This document shows positions 19,475 through 27,179 of a stretch of DNA of 64,000 bases, piece after piece (positions within the stretch are counted from its first letter, which is position 1; each line of letters begins with the position of its first letter). The notes below the pieces were generated by a model that worked only from the letters and a program-made list of their open reading frames with translations, was not told the origin of the DNA and searched no databases. Location of the stretch: the NCBI RefSeq assembly GCF_040706555.1, contig NZ_JAPDRH010000001.1, forward strand, positions 124,001-188,000. The letters are read 5' to 3'. This stretch comes from Lentisalinibacter salinarum (GTDB taxonomy: Bacteria > Pseudomonadota > Gammaproteobacteria > Steroidobacterales > Woeseiaceae). A program made the translations under genes and the position numbers.

Positions 19475-20255
19475 CGAGGACCTGGCCCGCCGGGGGCTGG
19501 AGCTGCGGCTTACGCGGCGCAGCGACGTGGAGGTCTGCGGCACCGCCCGCAACGGCCGGGAGGCACTGGAAGCCGTGCGTTCGCTGCGCCCGGACGTGAT
19601 ATTGCTCGACATCCAGATGCCGGGCATGAGCGGCTTCGATGTCCTGGAGCGGCTGGCGGGCACGAACATGCCGGCGGTCATCTTCGTCACGGCCTACGAC
19701 CGGTTCGCCATCCGCGCCTTCGAGGCCAGTGCGCTCGACTATCTCCTGAAGCCCATCGACGACGAGCGCCTGGCGGAGGCCATCGCGCGCGCCCACCGGC
19801 GTGTGGCGCAGCGCCGCGCCCGGGAGCACCGCGACCGGCTGCTGCGACTGGTGTGCGAGATCTCGGGCCGCGAGCTCAGTCTCGAGGACGCGCTCACGGA
19901 GGCCGGCAGGGAATCGACGCACTACCCGCGGCGCCTGACCATCCGCGACGGCCGGGAGACGTCCTTCGTACCGGTGGACGGCATCGACTGGGTGGATGCG
20001 GCCGGTGACTACATGTGCATCCATGCCGACGGCAGGACTTGGGTGATGCGTGGCACCATGAAGCAGCTGGAGGCCTTGCTGGACCCGGCGGACTTCGTGC
20101 GCATTCACCGCTCCGCCATCGTCAACCGCCACCGGGTCGCAAAGCTGCGCGCTCATCGCAACGGGGAATATTTCGTGGCGCTTACCTGCGGCGAGGAGCT
20201 GAAGCTCAGTCGCGGCTACCGGGACAACGTGCGCCGGCTGCAGACGGCGCCCTGA
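19443..20255 (+). CDS. LytTR-family response regulator (LytR/AlgR type)
   Basis: This 270-residue regulator has an N-terminal receiver with the acidic pocket (VDDED), phospho-acceptor Asp56 in VILLDIQMPG, and the conserved Thr/Lys in FVTAYDRF and LLKPIDD. A linker of about 50 residues leads to a LytTR DNA-binding domain, visible in VDGIDWVDAAGDYMCIHADG, MKQLEALLDPADFVRIHRS and VALTCGEELKLSRGYR. LytTR proteins bind paired direct repeats of about 9-10 bp upstream of targets. Its gene overlaps the kinase gene, and a perfect 19-bp hairpin follows the stop. Its targets are unknown; the RND pump upstream and the UrcA gene downstream are the nearest candidates. Confidence 0.93.
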   Translation: MTTLRTLIVDDEDLARRGLELRLTRRSDVEVCGTARNGREALEAVRSLRPDVILLDIQMPGMSGFDVLERLAGTNMPAVIFVTAYDRFAIRAFEASALDYLLKPIDDERLAEAIARAHRRVAQRRAREHRDRLLRLVCEISGRELSLEDALTEAGRESTHYPRRLTIRDGRETSFVPVDGIDWVDAAGDYMCIHADGRTWVMRGTMKQLEALLDPADFVRIHRSAIVNRHRVAKLRAHRNGEYFVALTCGEELKLSRGYRDNVRRLQTAP

Positions 20256-20288
20256 TCCGACGGCTCGACCCGACATCCGGGAAAGTAG

Positions 20289-20346
20289 CCGACGGCCCGG
20301 TGGCCTGACGCTCCGGGGAGACGACGCCAGGCCACCGGGCCGTCGG
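20289..20346. terminator. Perfect 19-bp inverted repeat, bidirectional terminator candidate
   Basis: CCGACGGCCCGGTGGCCTG (20289-20307) is the exact reverse complement of 20328-20346, with a 20-nt loop. It lies between the convergent stops of the response regulator (20255) and the UrcA gene (20366). There is no T-run on either side, so it may work with Rho or protect 3' ends rather than act as a classical intrinsic terminator. Confidence 0.65.
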
Positions 20347-20365
20347 GGCGACCCACGGACCGGAC

Positions 20366-20734
20366 TCAGCGCCGGGCGAGCTTCGTGGCGCCGTCGCTGG
20401 CCGCGTGGATGCTCGAGAGCACGGGGCTGTCGATGGTCCGGACGGCGCGCTCCAGCGCCTCGGCCGTGCATTCACGCTCGGCCGCCATACGGGCCAGCGA
20501 GCGCCGACCCGGCGCGCTGCAGCTCTGCTCCGCGGCGGCCTCCAGCCGTCCATAGAGCTTTCCGGCCAGCAGGACGTCCTGCAGGTCCGTGGCGTGATAG
20601 CGAACGGTGACGCCGCCGTCGCCGGCACGGGCGGCGCCGGCCACCGCGAATGCGGCGAGCAGGCCGAGCAGCGTTGCGATGAGGGCGAGCCGAGGTTTCG
20701 GCTCTCCGGTGTGACGAGTGATCCTGGTGTACAT
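20366..20734 (-). CDS. UrcA family protein (secreted, unknown function)
   Basis: This 122-residue protein fits the UrcA family: a signal peptide (LIATLLGLLAAFAVAGAARA), then TVRYHATDL, a tyrosine-containing LYGRLEAAAEQSC, a second cysteine in ERECTAEALERAVRTI, and SPVLSSIHA. The two cysteines probably form a disulfide in the periplasm. Family members are common in alpha- and gammaproteobacteria and have no assigned function. A very strong TCAGGAGGAC ribosome site precedes the ATG, suggesting high expression. It converges on the LytTR regulator across the 19-bp hairpin, which is a possible regulatory link but unproven. Confidence 0.82.
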   Translation of the reverse strand: MYTRITRHTGEPKPRLALIATLLGLLAAFAVAGAARAGDGGVTVRYHATDLQDVLLAGKLYGRLEAAAEQSCSAPGRRSLARMAAERECTAEALERAVRTIDSPVLSSIHAASDGATKLARR

Positions 20735-20886
20735 GACGCAGTCCTCCTGAGCGTTGTGACCGTCAGGAAGTGAGATGCGCGGGTGGTTCCCATGGTTTGG
20801 CGGTCCGCGACGAGGCGTGCCGACCGTGCGGTGAAGCGGGAACCGGAGGCCGGAAACCGGAACCGAAAATACGCGGAGCCGCGGCG

Positions 20887-22893
20887 CTACTGTTCCGAGT
20901 CTGCGATCTGCAGGGCCTCGCCCGACCCCTGCAGGCGTTCCAGCACCGGAAACTGGATGCTCATGCCCGGCCGCACCCGGTCGAGCTGGAGGTCGGGGTT
21001 GTACTGACGCAGCAGCCACACCGGCACGTCGTAGTCGCGGCGCGCGAGCAGCCATACCGACTCGCCGCGCCGCACGCGGTGGGCGACTGCGTCGCGGATG
21101 CGGTATTTGCGGAAGAAGCGCTCCTGCAGATCCTGATGATAGGCGAGCCGCCGTTCCTCGAAGGCCTGCCGCTCCACGTCCTCGAACACCAGCCGCAGCC
21201 GGTCGCCGATGCGCACGGGGCGGCGGAAGCTGTAGCCGTTCGCGTCCCGCAGCCGCTGTGTGCGGATGCCCAGCCAGTCCGCGTAGTGGCCGAGGGTTTC
21301 CATGGCCTGGATCTCGATGGTGCCATCCTCGGCCACGGAATAGTCGGCGGGGTCCGCCGCCAGCACCGTCTGGCTCGTGGCGAGACCGCTGCCGGCCTCG
21401 TCTTCCGGCAAGCCCTCGGCGCCGCCGACGGGTCCGTCGATGGGTTCGGGGCCGATCAGGGCGGCCGCCACCAGGGCGGTGTCGTAGCCGGGCGCGCCGC
21501 GGCCGCGGCCGGCCGGCGCCGGGGCCGGCACGGGCGCCGGTGTGCTGGCGGCCGCGGCGGCCAGACGGACGGTGTCTTCATCCGTGGGCAGCCGCAGGAC
21601 CTGTCCGGCCCGGATATGATGCCGGCTGCGCAGCCCGTTCATGGCCACGAGGTCGGAGACACTAACGTCGTAGAAGGTGGCGATGCCCGACAGCGTGTCG
21701 CCCCGGGCGACCGTGTGGATGACGTCCGGCAGCTGGCGCGCGAAGACCGTGTCCGGCCCCAGTCCGGCGAGCAGCGTTTCCATATCCCCGCCGAATGCAC
21801 CGGTCGGCAGCCGCAGGGTAAAGCCTTTGGGGATGTGCTTGTTGCCGCTCCAGACCGTGTGCTGCAGGGCGGGGTTGTAGCGCTCCAGTTCACGCACGCC
21901 GATGCCGAGCGCGCCGGCCAGGCCACGCGCGCTGGTGTAGTTGTCCACCGTCAGTAACTCGTGCCGCTCGGGCCGCTCGAAGGCGACATCGCCGAAGTAC
22001 TTCTCCGGCTGCCGATCCACCTGTAGCGCCGCCAGGAACGCCACGTAGAAATTCCGTGAGGCAAAGCCGAAGGCGCGCCCGCGGTAGTCGCGCACGATGG
22101 TCTCGATGTCCCTGGTGCCGAGCTGGCGGGCCGCCCGGCGCATGCCGGCCACGCCGTGGTTGTAGCCGGTCAGCGCGAGCGGCCAGCTGCCGGTGACGGC
22201 GTAGTTGTTCTCGAGCAGGCGGGCTGCCGCCACGGTGGAGAGGAAGGGGTCGCGTCGCTCGTCCACCACATGGTCGATGCGCATGAAGCGCCGCCCGGTG
22301 GAGCGGGTGAACTGCCACATGCCCGCGGCGCCCACCTTGGAGTAGGCCTCCGGGTTGAAGGAGGACTCGACGTGGGGCAGGGCGACGAGTTCCTCCGGCA
22401 GCCCCCGCTCGGCCAGCACCTGCTCGATGTAGGGGCGGTAGCGTCCCGAGCGCCGCAGCCCGGCCAGGAACCGGTCCGACTGGCCGAGCTGGAATCGCAC
22501 CTCGCGCGCAGCCTGCGCGAGTCGCTGGTTGCTGACGTCCTCCGGCCACAGCGCCAGCACGCGCCGCTCGTCGGCGGAGAGACCGCTGCGCTTGCCGCCC
22601 GCCAGCCGTTCCAGGATGCGGCGGTAGTGATCGCGGCGCTCGCGGATCTCCCGGTAACGGGCGCCGCGGCTGCGGCCGTCGAAGTCCAGCGTCTCGTAGC
22701 GCACGGCCAGGTTGCGGGCATCGTGCAGCACGCCGCCTTCGCTCGACACGCCGGTGTAGATATGAGTCCAGAACGCGATGTCCGGCTCGAGGCCCGCCGG
22801 GCGCGGGAACGACTCGCTCGCGCCGGCCGTAGCGGCGAAGCAGAGGGTCAGGGCGACGAGGGCCCGGGTGTGGCGCCAGCGCGCTGTCGACAT
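20887..22893 (-). CDS. Membrane-bound lytic transglycosylase with LysM repeats (MltD-like)
   Basis: This 668-residue envelope protein cleaves peptidoglycan glycan strands. A signal peptide (ALVALTLCFAATAGASE) is followed by a coiled region and an SLT/GH23 domain: EELVALPHVESSFNPEAYSKVGAAGMWQF in two pieces, with the catalytic Glu in HVESSFNP, and the conserved YNHGVAGM. The C-terminal half holds LysM-type peptidoglycan-binding repeats, for instance HTVARGDTLSGIATFYDVS and HRVRRGESVWLLARRDYDV, separated by a Pro/Ala-rich linker. No lipobox is evident, unlike E. coli MltD. The start at 22893 has GGAG 8 nt upstream. A 7-bp direct repeat, CAGTGTG, occurs twice at 14-bp spacing in its upstream region. 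The call is firm; the symbol is withheld because of the domain differences. Confidence 0.9.
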   Translation of the reverse strand: MSTARWRHTRALVALTLCFAATAGASESFPRPAGLEPDIAFWTHIYTGVSSEGGVLHDARNLAVRYETLDFDGRSRGARYREIRERRDHYRRILERLAGGKRSGLSADERRVLALWPEDVSNQRLAQAAREVRFQLGQSDRFLAGLRRSGRYRPYIEQVLAERGLPEELVALPHVESSFNPEAYSKVGAAGMWQFTRSTGRRFMRIDHVVDERRDPFLSTVAAARLLENNYAVTGSWPLALTGYNHGVAGMRRAARQLGTRDIETIVRDYRGRAFGFASRNFYVAFLAALQVDRQPEKYFGDVAFERPERHELLTVDNYTSARGLAGALGIGVRELERYNPALQHTVWSGNKHIPKGFTLRLPTGAFGGDMETLLAGLGPDTVFARQLPDVIHTVARGDTLSGIATFYDVSVSDLVAMNGLRSRHHIRAGQVLRLPTDEDTVRLAAAAASTPAPVPAPAPAGRGRGAPGYDTALVAAALIGPEPIDGPVGGAEGLPEDEAGSGLATSQTVLAADPADYSVAEDGTIEIQAMETLGHYADWLGIRTQRLRDANGYSFRRPVRIGDRLRLVFEDVERQAFEERRLAYHQDLQERFFRKYRIRDAVAHRVRRGESVWLLARRDYDVPVWLLRQYNPDLQLDRVRPGMSIQFPVLERLQGSGEALQIADSEQ

Positions 22894-22937
22894 TCGGGGT
22901 CTCCGGGGCCGCCGGGGAGCGGCGACAGGCCATACCT

Positions 22938-22958
22938 GCAGTGTGTCTTTCACAGTGT
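22938..22958. repeat. Direct repeat CAGTGTG x2 upstream of the transglycosylase
   Basis: CAGTGTG occurs at 22938-22944 and again at 22952-22958, a 14-bp period, 45-65 nt before the transglycosylase start codon on the minus strand. It could be a binding site for a dimeric activator. It is too short to be certain. Confidence 0.3.
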
Positions 22959-23002
22959 GCGAGTGCTTGCGCCGCCGGGGCAACGAAAGGCATCACGCTT
23001 TC

Positions 23003-23032
23003 TTGTTATTGCTTCGAGGAATACAGTATCGA
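23003..23032 (+). promoter_or_regulatory. Candidate promoter of the WS/DGAT gene
   Basis: TTGTTA (23003-23008) and TATCGA (23027-23032) are 18 nt apart in an AT-rich island about 50 nt before the WS/DGAT start codon. The match to sigma-70 consensus is moderate. Confidence 0.35.
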
Positions 23033-23083
23033 AAAGGGCGTTGCAAGAGGGCGCCAGGCAGAGAGCAAGCCACGGGGACCGAG

Positions 23084-24502
23084 ATGAGAAGGCTGAGTAT
23101 CGCAGACAGCAACTTCCTGCTGGCGGAAAACCGGGAGACGCCCATGCACGTGGGCGCGCTGAATGTCTACACGCTGCCGAAGGGCGTCTCGCAGCGAAGC
23201 TACATGAGGGAGCTGTTGTCCATACTGCGCCGCGACGACCCGCTGCTGCCGCCGTTCGGTGAAAGGCTCGACCCCGGCCTGCTCGGCAGGACCGGCCTGG
23301 TGCGGCACTGGGTCCCCGATGAGCATATGGACATGGAGTATCACGTGCGTCATGCGGCCCTGCCCAAGCCGGGCCGTTACCGGGAACTGTTCGCGCTGGC
23401 CTCGCGGCTGCACAGCACCCTGCTGGACCGCAACCGGCCGCTGTGGGTCATGTACGTGATCGAGGGGCTGAGGAAGCGCCAGTTCGCTACCTACTTCAAG
23501 GTGCATCACTGCGCCATCGACGGCACCCGGGGCGTGCACCTGATGCAGAGCATGCTGTCGCCGTCGCCGGAAGGCCATGTCGACTACTCGCCGTTGTCGC
23601 TGCAGGCCTGGGAGACCTACAAGCACCGTATCGGCAGCGATAGCGGCGCCGGCTCGCCCTCGCCGACGGACCTGAAGGCGGTGGCCGAGGCACTGCGCCA
23701 GCAGCTCGGCGTCACGGTGGACGTGCTGGGCGGGCTGCGCCGCTACGGTCAGGTGTGGCTCGGCATGGGCGGCCGGCTGGCGGCGCCGTGGCACCGGGTG
23801 CCCCACGGGCTGCTCACACAGAAGATCTCCGGCTCCCGGCGCCTGGTGGCGGAGTCCTGGCCCTTCGACCGGGTGCACGACGTGGGCAGGGCACTGGGTG
23901 CCACGCTGAACGACGTGGTGCTGGCGATGTGTGCCGGCGCCCTGCGGCGCTATCACGAATCCCAGGGCGAGTTGCTGGACCGCCCGCTAAAGGCGCTGGC
24001 GCCCATCTCGGTGCGCACCGGCGGCGACATTGATTCGGCCAACGCCATCGGCTTCATCATCACCAGCCTGGCCACTGACATCCCGGATCCTGAGCGACGC
24101 CTGCGGGCCATCCAGGCCTCGATGCAGGCAGGCAAGGACCTGTACGCGACCCTCTCGCCGGAGGCGGCCAGCCTGTTCACGGCCGTCGCCTTCTCGCCCA
24201 TGCTGCTCACCAACTTCCTCGGCACGGCGAACTGGTTCCCCGCCTACAATCTGGTGATCTCGAACGTGCCGGGACCGAAGCAGCCCATGTACTGGAACGG
24301 GGCGGCACTGGACGGCATCTACCCGATGAACATCGTCGTCCACGGCCAGGCGATGAGCATCACGCTCGTGAGTTATGCCGGCAATCTCGACTTCGGCGTC
24401 GTCGCCTGCCGCCGCTCCGTGCCGCGGGTGCAGCGCATGCTCGCTTATCTCGAGGAATCGCTGACGGAACTGGAGTCCGTCGCCGGCACCCGGGCCGCCT
24501 GA
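23084..24502 (+). CDS. Wax ester synthase / diacylglycerol acyltransferase (WS/DGAT)
   Basis: This 472-residue acyltransferase joins acyl-CoA to long-chain alcohols or diacylglycerol, making storage wax esters or triacylglycerol. The catalytic motif HHCAIDG lies at residues 141-147 (HHxxxDG), preceded by the conserved NRPLW. GATLNDVVLAMCAGALRRY corresponds to the ND motif, and SNVPGPKQPMYWNGA is typical of the C-terminal half. The protein starts with the expected MRRLSIADSNFLLAENRETPMH in two pieces, so the start is secure, with GGGGA just upstream. It has no obvious operon partner: it diverges from the transglycosylase gene and converges on the peptidase. Such genes are common in marine and hydrocarbon-using gammaproteobacteria. 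Confidence 0.93.
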   Translation: MRRLSIADSNFLLAENRETPMHVGALNVYTLPKGVSQRSYMRELLSILRRDDPLLPPFGERLDPGLLGRTGLVRHWVPDEHMDMEYHVRHAALPKPGRYRELFALASRLHSTLLDRNRPLWVMYVIEGLRKRQFATYFKVHHCAIDGTRGVHLMQSMLSPSPEGHVDYSPLSLQAWETYKHRIGSDSGAGSPSPTDLKAVAEALRQQLGVTVDVLGGLRRYGQVWLGMGGRLAAPWHRVPHGLLTQKISGSRRLVAESWPFDRVHDVGRALGATLNDVVLAMCAGALRRYHESQGELLDRPLKALAPISVRTGGDIDSANAIGFIITSLATDIPDPERRLRAIQASMQAGKDLYATLSPEAASLFTAVAFSPMLLTNFLGTANWFPAYNLVISNVPGPKQPMYWNGAALDGIYPMNIVVHGQAMSITLVSYAGNLDFGVVACRRSVPRVQRMLAYLEESLTELESVAGTRAA

Positions 24503-24508
24503 AGGCCG

Positions 24509-25516
24509 TCAGGGCGTGGCGTAGATCTCCACGGCCACCCGGCCGTCGGTGCCGATGCTGGCCCGGTACATGCCCGGGGTGTTGTGCGGCATGGCGATGT
24601 TGCCCGCGGCGTCCATGGCGATGACGCCGCCGTCGCCGCCTGCGGCCGGCAGCACCTCGTGGATCAGCCTGCCGGCGGCCTCGTCGATGCTCATGCCGTC
24701 GCGCACGTGTTCGCAGATGCTGTGGGCGACGACGTAGCGGATGAAGTACTCGCCGGTGCCTGTGGCGCTGACCGCGCAGGATTCGTTGTTCGCATAGGTT
24801 CCCGCGCCGATGATCGGCGTGTCGCCCACCCGGCCCCAGCGCTTGTTGGTGAGACCGCCGGTGGAGGTGCCCGCCGCCAGGTTGCCGTCCCGGTCCAGCG
24901 CGACCGCGCCCACCGTCGAATACCAGCGCCCGGCCTCGCCGGCACGCGCCGCGGTCTCCGCCTTCCTCGCCTCCTGCAGCTGCCGCCAGCGCCGCTCGGT
25001 GTGGAAATACGCGGGGTCCACGAGTTCGAAACCCTGCTCGACGGCGAAGGTCTCCGCGCCTTCCCCGATCAGCATCACGTGACGCGATTCGGTCATGACG
25101 GCGAGCGCCAGGTCGATGGGATTGGCGATGCGGCGCACCGCGGCCACCGCGCCGGCGTTGAGCGTGGCGCCGTCCATCACCGAGGCGTCCAGCTCGTTCT
25201 CCCCCTCCGCGTTGAATACCGCCCCCTTGCCCGCGTTGAAGAACGGCGAGTCCTCCAGGATGTTCACGGCGGCCTGCACGGTATCGAGGCTGGTGCCCCC
25301 CTCCGTCAGTATCCGGTGGCCGACGCGCACGGCCTGCTCCAGCTCGGCGCGGATGGCCGCCTCCTGTTCGGGCGTGGTCTCCTCCCGGCTCATGGTGCCG
25401 GCGCCGGCGTGGATGGCGATGGCGACCGGGGCTTCGGCGGCGGGCAGCGCCGTCGGCGTCGCCATGCCGGCGAGCAGCCCGACGGTCAGCGTCAGTGCGC
25501 GGGCGGTCTGTCTCAT
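24509..25516 (-). CDS. Isoaspartyl peptidase / L-asparaginase (Ntn hydrolase), exported
   Basis: This 335-residue enzyme is a plant-type asparaginase or isoaspartyl peptidase, an N-terminal-nucleophile hydrolase that cleaves itself to expose a threonine. The nucleophile is Thr201 in WYSTVGAVALDRDGNLAAGTS, and the substrate-binding GRVGDTPIIGAGTYA and GTGEYFIR follow. The alpha-chain contains AIHAGAGTMSR and GKGAVFNAEGENELDASVMDG, both family hallmarks. A signal peptide (ALTLTVGLLAGMATPTALPAAEA) places it in the periplasm, which occurs in proteobacterial members. It lies 22 nt downstream of the TonB-like gene and is probably co-transcribed. The family and self-cleavage site are clear; the in vivo substrate (asparagine or beta-aspartyl dipeptides) is open. 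Confidence 0.93.
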   Translation of the reverse strand: MRQTARALTLTVGLLAGMATPTALPAAEAPVAIAIHAGAGTMSREETTPEQEAAIRAELEQAVRVGHRILTEGGTSLDTVQAAVNILEDSPFFNAGKGAVFNAEGENELDASVMDGATLNAGAVAAVRRIANPIDLALAVMTESRHVMLIGEGAETFAVEQGFELVDPAYFHTERRWRQLQEARKAETAARAGEAGRWYSTVGAVALDRDGNLAAGTSTGGLTNKRWGRVGDTPIIGAGTYANNESCAVSATGTGEYFIRYVVAHSICEHVRDGMSIDEAAGRLIHEVLPAAGGDGGVIAMDAAGNIAMPHNTPGMYRASIGTDGRVAVEIYATP

Positions 25517-25538
25517 GGTGTCTCGCGGTCGGCGCGGG

Positions 25539-26603
25539 TCAGGCGTCGGGCAGCTCGTAGAAGTTGAAGCGCGTGCCCTTCTCGCCGGTCACGATAACAC
25601 GGCAGTCGCCCCAGCTCTCCGGGATCTCCCAGGTGATTCCCTCGCGCACCCGGTCGTCGTAACGATGCCAGTCGCAGCGGATCTCCAGACGTTCGGCCGT
25701 GCCGTTCACGTCGTCGATGGAGAACGCCCGCCGCAGCGGCCGGTAGTGCCAGCTCGTGCGGCAGTCGTCGCAGGCCGCCGCGTCGCCGATGGCGGCCTCG
25801 ACGAGTATCGGCGCGTTCCCGGCGGCGCTGGCGCGGATCTGCTCCACCGCGTCGGCCAGCGGGCCGAGGCCTTCCTCGTCGCCGCCTGCAGCGAAGTACT
25901 CCTCGCTGGTCTCCAGGGCCGTGCCGTAGTCGCCGAGCCGGATCTGAAGCGCCAGGATGGCTCTGAGCAGGCCGGGGTAGAGACTGTCCTCCACATAGTC
26001 GCCGTCTCCCGCGGCGGCCCGCTTCAGTGCCGCGAGCTGGGCGCGCTCGTCGCCTTCCTCGCCGGCCACGATCGCCTTCAGCATCCACAGCCGGGCCACC
26101 TCGTACAGGTTTAGTCGGCCGTTCCCGGTCTGCGTGATCAGCCGCTTCGCCCGGTCGATCTCGCCGTCCTCCAGCAAGCGTGAAATCTCCGCGTGGATAC
26201 GATGGAAGCGGGGGGTGGCGCCCAGTACCTTCGGGTCGATCGTGAAGCGGATCATGACGCGGGTGCGCGATTGCTCGATGGGTTCGCCTTCCCGGGTGGC
26301 AGGCTCGAAACGCCACTGGCGCGCAGCGTCCAGCGCGGCATCCTCGAACAGCGAGCTGCCGCTGGAATCCTCGACGATGGGGTCGACCACCTCGCCGGAC
26401 TTCGTGACGACGAAACTGAGCTGCACCCAGCCCTGGCGTTCCCGTTTCAGCTCGAAGCGCGGGTAGGCCGGCGGCGTCCGCTCTATGGGCTTTGCGCGAG
26501 TCCCGTGGAAAGGCAGAGCGTCTTCGTCGGGATGGGGAATGGCCGGGGCGGCCGCCAGGTACAGGACCCCGAGCATGGTCAGCCTCGTTCCAGTCCTTGC
26601 CAT
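25539..26603 (-). CDS. TonB C-terminal-domain protein with helical repeat region
   Basis: This 354-residue protein has a signal-like N-terminus (RLTMLGVLYLAAAPAIPHP) and then a TonB C-terminal domain within residues ~40-130: IERTPPAYPRFELKRERQGW, VQLSFVVTKSGEVVDPIVE, DAALDAARQWRFEPAT. The remaining two thirds is alpha-helical with TPR-like character (residues ~140-290) and ends in a small domain with two cysteines (AAACDDCRTSW). In ordinary TonB the domain is at the C-terminus, so the order is reversed and energy transduction by ExbBD is doubtful. I chose the ATG at 26603 because GGGGGA lies 6 nt upstream. A clear AT-rich promoter precedes it. The function is unknown. Confidence 0.8.
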   Translation of the reverse strand: MARTGTRLTMLGVLYLAAAPAIPHPDEDALPFHGTRAKPIERTPPAYPRFELKRERQGWVQLSFVVTKSGEVVDPIVEDSSGSSLFEDAALDAARQWRFEPATREGEPIEQSRTRVMIRFTIDPKVLGATPRFHRIHAEISRLLEDGEIDRAKRLITQTGNGRLNLYEVARLWMLKAIVAGEEGDERAQLAALKRAAAGDGDYVEDSLYPGLLRAILALQIRLGDYGTALETSEEYFAAGGDEEGLGPLADAVEQIRASAAGNAPILVEAAIGDAAACDDCRTSWHYRPLRRAFSIDDVNGTAERLEIRCDWHRYDDRVREGITWEIPESWGDCRVIVTGEKGTRFNFYELPDA

Positions 26604-26636
26604 CAACGTCCCCCGCATGCCAATCATTAAATGAGT

Positions 26637-26666
26637 AAAATAGACCATATAAGGAATAAATTTCAA
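26637..26666 (-). promoter_or_regulatory. Sigma-70 promoter of the TonB-domain gene
   Basis: Read on the minus strand, TTGAAA (26661-26666) and TATTTT (26637-26642) are 18 nt apart, within one of the few AT-rich stretches of the window, 34 nt before the start codon. It is the best sigma-70 match I found. Confidence 0.55.
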
Positions 26667-26737
26667 ACCGGGCCGCGGGATTCGAAGTTCCCATACCGGT
26701 GCTAGACTGCGCGCATCCCAGCCTGGAGTGCCGTGAC

Positions 26738-27172
26738 ATGACTGCCCAGCATCCCGTCAACATCCGCCTCATCGACCACGTGGTCATCCGGGCGCGGGAC
26801 CCGGGCGCCCTGCTGGCGTTCTACGGGGAGGTGCTCGGCTGTCCGCTGGAGAAGGAGCAGACGGGCATCGGCCTGTATCAGCTGCGGGCGGGCGCCTCGC
26901 TGATCGACATCGTCGCCGTCGACGGCGAGCTCGGCCGCAACTTTCCGCAACCGCCGGCGGACGATGCCCCGAACATGGATCACTTCTGTGTGCAGGTGGA
27001 GCCGTGGGATGCCGACGCTATCCTGGCGCACCTGCGCGCCCACGGCGTGGAGGCCGGCGAAGTCGTGCAGCGTTACGGCGCGCTGGGCTACGGGCCGTCC
27101 ATCTACATCCGGGACCCGGAGGGCAACACCGTGGAGCTGAAGGGACCGCCTGCGGACGCGGCCGGCGGCTAG
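26738..27172 (+). CDS. VOC (glyoxalase/bleomycin-resistance) family protein
   Basis: This 144-residue protein is a vicinal-oxygen-chelate fold metalloenzyme or binding protein. It has the two beta-alpha-beta-beta-beta modules: IDHVVIRARDPGALLAFYGEVLGC in pieces at the N-terminus, and MDHFCVQVEPWD to IYIRDPEGNTVELKG at the C-terminus. Candidate metal ligands are His in IDHVV, His in MDHFC and Glu in NTVELKG. The start at 26738 is preceded by GGAG. It diverges from the TonB-domain gene and converges on pncB with 7 nt between stops. Members act on very different substrates (glyoxalase, dioxygenase, antibiotic binding), and nothing here decides among them. Confidence 0.88.
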   Translation: MTAQHPVNIRLIDHVVIRARDPGALLAFYGEVLGCPLEKEQTGIGLYQLRAGASLIDIVAVDGELGRNFPQPPADDAPNMDHFCVQVEPWDADAILAHLRAHGVEAGEVVQRYGALGYGPSIYIRDPEGNTVELKGPPADAAGG

Positions 27173-27179
27173 CGGCCGC

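Noticed and set aside
20839..20873. Repeated GGAACCGG-like words upstream of the UrcA gene as LytTR sites
   Set aside because: The words are not regularly spaced and differ from the usual LytTR repeat length.
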